Shown one piece after another: positions 55,461-64,000 of a stretch of DNA of 64,000 nt. This stretch comes from Candidatus Roseilinea sp. Its GTDB lineage: Bacteria; Chloroflexota; Anaerolineae; J036; Brachytrichaceae. Within the stretch, counting starts at the first letter, position 1. The number at the start of each line of letters is the position of its first letter. The position numbers were made by a program, and so were the translations under genes. The notes below the pieces were generated by a model. That model made no database searches. It worked only from the letters and a program-made list of their open reading frames with translations, and was not told where the DNA came from. The stretch covers positions 3,224,001 to 3,288,000 of the forward strand of contig AP024676.1 of assembly GCA_025998955.1 (NCBI GenBank), read 5' to 3'.

Positions 55461-56725
55461 CACACGTCGAATCCCCTGGATGGAACTGGGCCGGCAACCT
55501 GCGTTATCGCGCAGCGCGTTTGCACCGCCCCGAAACGCTGGACGAGCTGCGCGCGATCGTCGCGCACAGCCGTAAGCTACATGCGCTCGGCTCGCGCCAC
55601 TCGTTCAACGACGTCGCCGACTGCGAAGCAGACCTCGTTTCGCTGGATCGCATGCCGCACGCACCGGTCATTGATCGGGAGCGACGCACGGCGACCGTCG
55701 GCGCCGGCATCACCTATGCACAGCTCTGCCCGCAACTGCACCGCGCCGGCTTCGCGCTGCACAACCTGGCATCGCTGCCGCACATTTCGGTCGCCGGCGC
55801 GATCGCCACGGCAACGCACGGTTCGGGCGACGGCAACGGCAACCTGGCGACGGCGGTCTCGGAGATCACACTGGTCACCGCCGAGGGCGAGGTGGTGACG
55901 CTCTCGCGCGAGCGGGACGGCGAACGTTTCGCCGGCGCGGTCGTTGCGCTGGGTGGGCTGGGCGTCGTCGTGCGCGTCACGCTGGACTTGTTGCCGGCAT
56001 TCGAGGTGCGGCAGCAAGTGTATCGGCGCTTGCTGATGGCTCAGCTCGAGGCGCATTTCGACGCGATCATGAACAGCGCCTACAGCGTCAGCCTGTTCAC
56101 CGACTGGCAGAGCGACTTCGTGGATCAAGTCTGGCTCAAGCAGCGCGTGGGCGACCGAGCGCCTGACGCGGACGGCGACTTCTTCGGCGCGGCGCCGGCG
56201 ACTCAGCCGCAGCACCCGATCGCCTCGCTATCGGCGGAGCCATGCACGACGCAGATGGGAATTGCCGGGACGTGGCATGAGCGCCTGCCGCACTTCCGGC
56301 CCGATCACGTCCCCAGCGTCGGGGACGAACTGCAGAGCGAATATTTCGTGCCGCGCCGGTTCGCCGTCGAAGCGATGCGCGCCGTGGCCGCCTTGCGCCG
56401 GCACTTTACGCCGGTGCTGCTCATCTCCGAGGTGCGCAGCATCGCCGCCGACGCACTATGGCTCAGCCCGTGTTATGCGCAGGCATGTATCGGGTTGCAC
56501 TTCACCTGGAAGAAGGACTGGCTGGCGGTGCAGCGCGTTTTGCCGTTAATCGAAGCGGCGCTGGGGCCGTTCGAGCCACGGCCACACTGGGGCAAGCTGT
56601 TCGCGTTGTCGCCGGCGCAGCTTCGAGTGCGCTATCCGCGGCTGGCCGACTTTCGCGCGCTGGCGCACGACCTCGACCCGCAAGGCAAGTTTCGGAATGC
56701 GTTCGTAGAAAGGTTGTTGAATTGA
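55457..56725 (+). CDS. FAD-dependent alditol oxidase-like enzyme
   Basis: 422 residues from ATG 55457. VAO/PCMH-type FAD domain: NWAGNLRYRAARLHRPETLDELRAIV and LGSRHSFNDVAD, where the His fits the covalent FAD site of alditol/xylitol oxidase, plus LPHISVAGAIATATHGSGDGNGNLATAV. The C-terminal ALO-like domain has SLFTDWQSDFVDQVW and ends in HDLDPQGKFRNAFVERL. Oxidises alditols to aldoses with O2 in known members. Coupled to GT4. Confidence 0.87.
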   Translation: MTHVESPGWNWAGNLRYRAARLHRPETLDELRAIVAHSRKLHALGSRHSFNDVADCEADLVSLDRMPHAPVIDRERRTATVGAGITYAQLCPQLHRAGFALHNLASLPHISVAGAIATATHGSGDGNGNLATAVSEITLVTAEGEVVTLSRERDGERFAGAVVALGGLGVVVRVTLDLLPAFEVRQQVYRRLLMAQLEAHFDAIMNSAYSVSLFTDWQSDFVDQVWLKQRVGDRAPDADGDFFGAAPATQPQHPIASLSAEPCTTQMGIAGTWHERLPHFRPDHVPSVGDELQSEYFVPRRFAVEAMRAVAALRRHFTPVLLISEVRSIAADALWLSPCYAQACIGLHFTWKKDWLAVQRVLPLIEAALGPFEPRPHWGKLFALSPAQLRVRYPRLADFRALAHDLDPQGKFRNAFVERLLN

Positions 56726-56887
56726 TGACGATCGCCGAGCTGCTGTCCCCGTGATCACAGTCCACCGATCTGCGTTACACTCCTTCGTTGAGGGCTTGTG
56801 GCTAGGTTATGCAGGATAGGATCACACCTTGTGCGGCGCGGTTGGTGCATTGATTACTCTGAATTCACAAGCTAAGCTTGCAGAAAC

Positions 56888-57655
56888 ATGACAAATGGTG
56901 AGCCCGTTTTTACTTGGCCCGACGGCAAGCGCGCGGCCGTCAGCCTGAGCTTTGACGATGCGCGATCTTCACAGCTCGACAACGGTTTACCCATCTTTAA
57001 GCGTTGCGGAGTCCGAGTAACGTTCTACGTTTCGCCGGCTCGTGTGCGCGAGCGGCTCGATGACTGGCAAGCAGCGGCCGCTGCCGGCCATGAGATGGGT
57101 AACCACACCGTCACGCATCCGTGCAGCGGCAACTTTCCGTGGTCGCGCGGAAATGCGCTCGAGGACTACACGCTTGACCGCATAGAGCGGGAACTCCTGG
57201 AGGCTAACGCCTTCATTCGAGAGACGTTAGGTTCAACGCCGACGACATTCGCTTACTGTTGTGGGCAGAAATATGTGGGCCGCGGAACCGAATTGCAGAG
57301 TTACGTGCCACTCGTGGCACGCCATTTCGTCGTGGGGCGCGGTTTCCGCGACGAGTCCGTCAACGATCCGGGATTCGTCGACCTGGCTCAGGCTTGCGGC
57401 ATAGAGAGCGACGGCGCGTCGTTCGAGGACCTGCGCGGTTGGATCGAATCCGCCCAGGCAGTGGGCGGCTGGGTGATCTTCATCGCGCACGACATCGGCG
57501 ACGATTTCGCGCGCCAGGCCATCCGCCCGGATGTGCTAGAAGCGGTGTGCCGCTATTGCGCCGACCCAAACAACGGGCTGTGGCTTGATACCGTCGCTGC
57601 CGTAGGCGCATGGATCCGGCGTTGGCAGAGCCGGCGCATTGATCCGAATCCATAG
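56888..57655 (+). CDS. Polysaccharide deacetylase-family protein
   Basis: 255 residues, NodB-homology fold. Metal triad: SLSFDDARSS (Asp-Asp) and GNHTVTHPCSGNF (HxxxH). VTFYVSPARV and FAYCCGQ come in between, and GWVIFIAHDIG at the end supplies the final His. No signal peptide, so it acts inside the cell or on a soluble carbohydrate. The 162-nt gap before it contains no gene. It is 13 nt upstream of the aminotransferase gene, probably one operon. Confidence 0.85.
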   Translation: MTNGEPVFTWPDGKRAAVSLSFDDARSSQLDNGLPIFKRCGVRVTFYVSPARVRERLDDWQAAAAAGHEMGNHTVTHPCSGNFPWSRGNALEDYTLDRIERELLEANAFIRETLGSTPTTFAYCCGQKYVGRGTELQSYVPLVARHFVVGRGFRDESVNDPGFVDLAQACGIESDGASFEDLRGWIESAQAVGGWVIFIAHDIGDDFARQAIRPDVLEAVCRYCADPNNGLWLDTVAAVGAWIRRWQSRRIDPNP

Positions 57656-57668
57656 GTGAGGTGAAAGC

Positions 57669-58928
57669 ATGGCTGGAAGCAAGCTCGCAATCGAGGGCGG
57701 CACACCGGCGGTGACTCAGCCTGTGCCACCGATGTATCCAGGCGGCATGCGCATCGGCCTAGAGGAAGAGCAAGCGGTGCTGGACGTCCTGCGCTCGAAG
57801 CGATTGTTCCGCTATTACGGACCGGGCGAGAGCGTGTCTCGCGTGGATATGCTGGAGAAAGCCTTCGCCGCTCATGTAGGCGTGCGACGGTGCGTTGCGG
57901 TGTCATCGGGCACGGCGGCGCTGCTAGGCGCGCTGGCCGGCCTAGGCGTCGGTCCGGGCGACGAGGTGATCGTGCCGGCTTACACATGGATCGCCACCGC
58001 ATCGGCGGTCATCGCCCTGGGGGCAGTGCCGATCTTAGCCGAGATAGACGCATCGCTCACGCTCGACCCGGCAGATGTCGCGCGCAAGATCACGTCACGC
58101 ACTCAGGCGATTGCAGCCGTGCACATGCGTGGCGGCCCATGCCGCATGGACGCGCTGCTGGAGATTGCCCGACAGCACGGCATCGGTCTGCTCGAGGATG
58201 TCGCCCAGGCCAATGGCGCCAGCTACGGCGGCCGCAAGCTGGGCAGCCTGGGGGATGTCGGCGCATTCAGCTTGCAATTCAACAAAATCATCACCTGCGG
58301 TGAAGGCGGCTTGATCACGACCGATGACGAGGCCATTTGGAAGCGCGCGCTCATGTATCACGATGTAGTCGGCGGCAGTCGTAACGGTATCCCCGATGAG
58401 GAAACCCTGCTGGGGATCAACCTGCGCATGAGTGAGCTGCAGGGCGCGGTCGCGCTCGCGCAGTTGAACAAGCTCGAGGCGATCGTGAGGGACATGCGGC
58501 GCAACAAGGCGGTGTTGAAGGCGAGCGTCGCCGACCTTGCGCGGCAGAAAGGGGTTACCTTGCGCGACGAACCTGATGCCGAAGGCGACGCCGGCATTTG
58601 CCTGGTGTTCTTCGCGCCTTCGTCAGAACGGGCGCAGCGGATCACTGCAGCGCTCAGCGCCGAGGGGCTGCCGGCTTCTGTGATCTATTCTGGCACGAAA
58701 GACTACCACGTGTACTGCGATTGGACCCCGATCCTGCAGCAGCGCTCGTGGGCAGGCGGCGCGCCGTGGATTTGGCATCCGCCGGTCGCATACGACCGCG
58801 ACATGTGTCCGCGCACGCTCGATCTGTTACAGCGTGCCGTGCACCTCGACATCAGCCCGGACCTGACCGGCGACCAGATCGAGGAGATGTCGGATGGCCT
58901 GGCCAAGGTGCTCAACGCCTTGTTGTAG
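57669..58928 (+). CDS. DegT/DnrJ/EryC1/StrS-family aminotransferase
   Basis: 419 residues. PLP enzyme for sugar transamination or related. VAVSSGTAALLGALAGLGVGPGDEVIVPAYTWIATASAVI is the phosphate-binding start; LLEDVAQANGASYGGRKLGSLGDVGAFSLQFNKIITCGEGG holds the PLP Asp and the Schiff-base Lys (NK). The ATG follows GGTGAGGTGAAAGC. The C-terminal half is complete. It lies in an apparent operon with the deacetylase and the Gfo/Idh gene. The sugar substrate is unknown. Confidence 0.92.
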   Translation: MAGSKLAIEGGTPAVTQPVPPMYPGGMRIGLEEEQAVLDVLRSKRLFRYYGPGESVSRVDMLEKAFAAHVGVRRCVAVSSGTAALLGALAGLGVGPGDEVIVPAYTWIATASAVIALGAVPILAEIDASLTLDPADVARKITSRTQAIAAVHMRGGPCRMDALLEIARQHGIGLLEDVAQANGASYGGRKLGSLGDVGAFSLQFNKIITCGEGGLITTDDEAIWKRALMYHDVVGGSRNGIPDEETLLGINLRMSELQGAVALAQLNKLEAIVRDMRRNKAVLKASVADLARQKGVTLRDEPDAEGDAGICLVFFAPSSERAQRITAALSAEGLPASVIYSGTKDYHVYCDWTPILQQRSWAGGAPWIWHPPVAYDRDMCPRTLDLLQRAVHLDISPDLTGDQIEEMSDGLAKVLNALL

Positions 58929-59005
58929 CCGCTTCCTTTCGTGATCGCGCCCGGCAAGCATAGCCGGCGTGTCTTTTTAACAAAGGACTTTAGCCTGGGA
59001 GAACT

Positions 59006-60064
59006 ATGGACAACGAGAAGTTGCGCCTCGGCTTCGTCGGCGTCGGCATGATGGGCCAGACCGCGCATCTACGAAACTTCGCCGCGCTCAAAGAGTGCGA
59101 GGTCGTTGCGATCGCCGAGCTGCGCGAAGAGACGGCTCGCCGCGTAGCACAACGCTACGGCGTGCCACGCGTTTATCGCACCTACAGCGACATGCTGGCG
59201 CACGAACGGCTCGACGGCCTCGTCTGTATCCAGCCCTTTAACCGCCATGGCGTTCTAGTCGGCGAGTTGCTGCGAACGGGTCTGCCCATCCTCACCGAGA
59301 AGCCGCTGGCAGCTTCGGTGGAAGTGGGCGAGCGATTGGTGAAGACAGCGCAAGAAGCCGGCACTTGGCACATGGTCGCCTATCACAAGCGCAGCGATCC
59401 GGCGGCGATATGCGCGCGCGAGCACATCCGGCAATTCCAGCAAAGCGGCGAGTTGGGCCGGCTGCGCTACGTGCGTATCACCATGCCGCCCGGTGAATGG
59501 ATCGCCGGCGGCTTCAACGACCTAATCGTCGGCGGTGATCCGGCACCGGCGCTGGAGTTCGATCCGCCGGCGTCCGATCTCTCGCCCGAGGACTACGCCG
59601 ACTACGTGCGCTTCGTGAACTATTACATCCACCAGGTCAATCTGATGCGCTTCTTGCTGAGCGAGCCGTATCGCGTGACCTACGCCGACCCGCGTCAGGT
59701 CTTGCTAATTGGCGAGAGCGCGAGCGGCGCAACGTGCGCCATCGAAATGGCGCCCTACCAAACGACGCTGGACTGGCAAGAGAGCGCGCTGGTCTGCTTC
59801 GAGCGCGGCTATGTGCGATTAGATTTACCGCCACCGTTAGCGCTGAACCGCGCCGGCCGCGTCGAGGTGTTCAAGGATCCGGGCAAGGGCAAGACGCCGC
59901 AGCGCATCGAACCCGTCTTGCCACCGGTGCACGCCCATCGGCAGCAGGCGATCAATTTCCTGCGCGCCATCCGAGGCGAATGCCGGCCGCCCTGTGACTC
60001 TGTCGAGGCGCTGGAAGACCTGCGCCTGGCCCGCGAGTACTTCTGCTTGCTTCGCGCGCGCTGA
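59006..60064 (+). CDS. Gfo/Idh/MocA-family oxidoreductase
   Basis: 352 residues. Rossmann start LRLGFVGVGMMGQTAHLRNFAAL, the EKPLAASVEVGERLV motif with the catalytic Lys, and MVAYHKRSDPA. The C-terminal beta-sheet domain follows with VNYYIHQVNLMRFLL where His is the likely catalytic residue. It acts on sugars or inositols with NAD(P). The neighbours (aminotransferase, epimerase, GH36) fit a sugar-modification pathway. Confidence 0.92.
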   Translation: MDNEKLRLGFVGVGMMGQTAHLRNFAALKECEVVAIAELREETARRVAQRYGVPRVYRTYSDMLAHERLDGLVCIQPFNRHGVLVGELLRTGLPILTEKPLAASVEVGERLVKTAQEAGTWHMVAYHKRSDPAAICAREHIRQFQQSGELGRLRYVRITMPPGEWIAGGFNDLIVGGDPAPALEFDPPASDLSPEDYADYVRFVNYYIHQVNLMRFLLSEPYRVTYADPRQVLLIGESASGATCAIEMAPYQTTLDWQESALVCFERGYVRLDLPPPLALNRAGRVEVFKDPGKGKTPQRIEPVLPPVHAHRQQAINFLRAIRGECRPPCDSVEALEDLRLAREYFCLLRAR

Positions 60065-60065
60065 G

Positions 60066-60131
60066 CGACTAATATTCCGCCATCTGACTCTGACGGTCTG
60101 ACTTCCGCCTATCTGACTTCTGACCTCTGCT
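60066..60131. repeat. tctgactt-type repeat tract
   Basis: CATCTGACTCTGACGGTCTG, ACTTCCGCCTATCTGACTTC and TGACCTCTG are runs of CTGACT-like words in the Gfo/Idh to epimerase gap. They occupy the site of the ribosome-binding sequence. Confidence 0.7.
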
Positions 60132-60980
60132 ATGCAATTCGGCATCAACACCTTCCTGTTCACCTTCCCCTTCACGAATAAGAGCGCCAAACTCTTCCCG
60201 CAGTTCAAGGCTTGGGGATTCGACTCGGTCGAGATCGCCATTGATGACCCGGCCGGCTACGATCCACACTTCATCCGCAGCGCGCTCGACCGGCACGGGT
60301 TGGCCTGCAACACGGTGTGCGGCGCGTTCGGCCCCGATCGCGACTTGCGCGGCGCGCCGGAGCACCAGCAGAACAGCCTGCGCTACATGATGGCCATGCT
60401 GGACCAGATGGAAGTGCTGGGCGCGAAGATCCTGGCTGGGCCGGTGTATTCGGCCGTCGGCCGTGCCGAGGCCACCCCGCCGCGCGAGCGCGCCCGCCAA
60501 TGGAAGACGGTGGTCAAGCACCTCAAGCGGCTGTGCGACTACGCCGGCGAAAGGGGCATGCGCATCGCCGTCGAGCCGCTCAACCGCTTCGAGACGGATT
60601 TCCTGAACACCGTGGACGACGCGCTGGCGCTGGTCGCCGATGTGGATAGCCCGGCCATTGGCCTGCATTACGACACCTTCCACATGAACATCGAAGAGAA
60701 GTTCCAGGGCGATGCCATCCGGCGCGCCGGCGACCGGCTGATCCACTTCCACGCCTGCGGCTGCGACCGCGGCACGCCGGGCAGCGATCACATTGACTGG
60801 AAGGGCATCGCCGCCGCGCTGAGGGCAGTGAAGTACGACGGCGACGTGACCATCGAGTCGTTCACCCAGGACGTGAAGGTGATCGCGCGCGCGGCAGCGA
60901 TCTGGCGGCAGATCGAGCCGAGCCGCGAGGACATCGCCGTGAAGGGGCTGGCCTTCCTCAGGCAGCGGCTGAAGCGATAG
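60132..60980 (+). CDS. DTE/psicose 3-epimerase-like sugar epimerase
   Basis: 282 residues, xylose isomerase-like TIM barrel. MQFGINTFLFTFPF is the typical start; EPLNRFETDFLNT (Glu), GLHYDTFHMNIEEK (Asp), LIHFHACGCDRGTPGSDHIDW (His) and VTIESFTQDV (Glu) give the four metal ligands. This matches D-tagatose 3-epimerase and psicose 3-epimerase. Probably isomerises a ketose or ketose-like product made by the adjacent Gfo/Idh enzyme. It faces the GH36 genes. Confidence 0.9.
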   Translation: MQFGINTFLFTFPFTNKSAKLFPQFKAWGFDSVEIAIDDPAGYDPHFIRSALDRHGLACNTVCGAFGPDRDLRGAPEHQQNSLRYMMAMLDQMEVLGAKILAGPVYSAVGRAEATPPRERARQWKTVVKHLKRLCDYAGERGMRIAVEPLNRFETDFLNTVDDALALVADVDSPAIGLHYDTFHMNIEEKFQGDAIRRAGDRLIHFHACGCDRGTPGSDHIDWKGIAAALRAVKYDGDVTIESFTQDVKVIARAAAIWRQIEPSREDIAVKGLAFLRQRLKR

Positions 60981-60989
60981 CGCACACGG

Positions 60990-61183
60990 ACGCAGGCTAA
61001 AACGCAGGCTGTATTGACGCAGGCTAAAGCTGCGCCTACATGGCCTCGATCTTGAGCACCGAGCCTAGAGACTCTACTTGTCTGTATTGACGCAGGCTAA
61101 AGCCTGCGCCTACATGGCCTCGATCTTGAGCACCGAGCCTAAGAAACTCTACTGTCTGTATTGACGCAGGCTAAAGCCTGCGC

Positions 61184-61186
<3 letters not shown>
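60990..61186. repeat. Tandem 73-bp array with GH36 3'-end remnants
   Basis: Units starting TGTATTGACGCAGG at 61010, 61083 and 61157, i.e. a 73-74 bp period, with a truncated copy at ~60990. Each holds the palindrome GCAGGC-TAAA-GCCTGC (one arm is one base short in the first unit) then TACATGGCCTCGATCTTGAG CACCGAGCCT. On the minus strand that last segment reads GSVLKIEAM-stop, which resembles the GSEVIWIEAM end of the adjacent GH36 gene. The third unit merges into that gene's own 3' end. Confidence 0.9.

Positions 61187-64000
<2,814 letters not shown>

Overview
The window is 64 kb of GC-rich bacterial chromosome with dense, mostly single-copy core genes on both strands. The gene content points to Chloroflexota, probably an Anaerolineae-like lineage. 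Supporting evidence: a 1721-residue fusion of a GT39/PMT-type membrane glycosyltransferase with a DUF2298 (YYY) domain, a T-box leader on valS, a DnaB + DnaD-like + DnaC-like replication set, a DarA-type c-di-AMP receptor, IscX, and many PD40/WD40 and Ig-like surface proteins. This assignment is by family composition only; no rRNA is present to confirm it.

Layout. 1-5 kb: PsbP-like and emfourin-like proteins, a universal stress protein, a large secreted propeller/haem-motif/discoidin protein and smpB. 5-18.9 kb: the DUF2298 fusion, an initiator-type tRNA-Met, a HerA-like ATPase, T-box-controlled valS, a secreted golvesin-like protein, a DUF2256 zinc ribbon and a GT2 enzyme. 19-24.9 kb: dnaB, dnaD-like and dnaC-like genes, then argH. 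25-29.3 kb: prs, two small unknown genes, a B12-binding radical SAM protein, and iscA and iscX. 29.4-33 kb: a minimal complex I block (nuoB, fused nuoCD, nuoI). 33-38.9 kb: yidC, jag, a PfkB kinase, parA, parB, an orphan DNA methyltransferase and darA. 39-49 kb: a split chromate transporter, a zinc deacylase, a propeller lipoprotein, miaB, a PhyH-like dioxygenase, an UlaG-like hydrolase, an amidohydrolase and rarA. 49-54 kb: gpx, an Ig-repeat protein, a PAC2 protein, argF and a PQQ-type sugar dehydrogenase. 54-64 kb: a carbohydrate region with GT4, alditol oxidase, polysaccharide deacetylase, a DegT aminotransferase, a Gfo/Idh oxidoreductase, a DTE-like epimerase and two GH36 genes, the last cut by the window edge.

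The most unusual signals are in the DNA between and inside genes. (1) About 16 loci carry short, degenerate direct/inverted repeats whose unit words differ by site (agacgcaag, gaattgaga, gattggaga, ggtgtca, tctgactt). Several lie in frame inside argH, valS and the DUF2298 gene, and in argH two appear to overwrite rather than lengthen the protein. (2) A ~176-bp MITE-like element occurs in at least three clear copies and one diverged copy, with GGTGCATT-type inverted ends and two internal hairpins showing compensatory changes. (3) A 73-bp tandem array behind a GH36 gene carries copies of a GH36 3' end. (4) Many genes have a TANNNT box 7-11 nt before the start codon and no Shine-Dalgarno sequence, suggesting widespread leaderless transcription.

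No transposase, integrase, CRISPR array, prophage or rRNA gene was seen.
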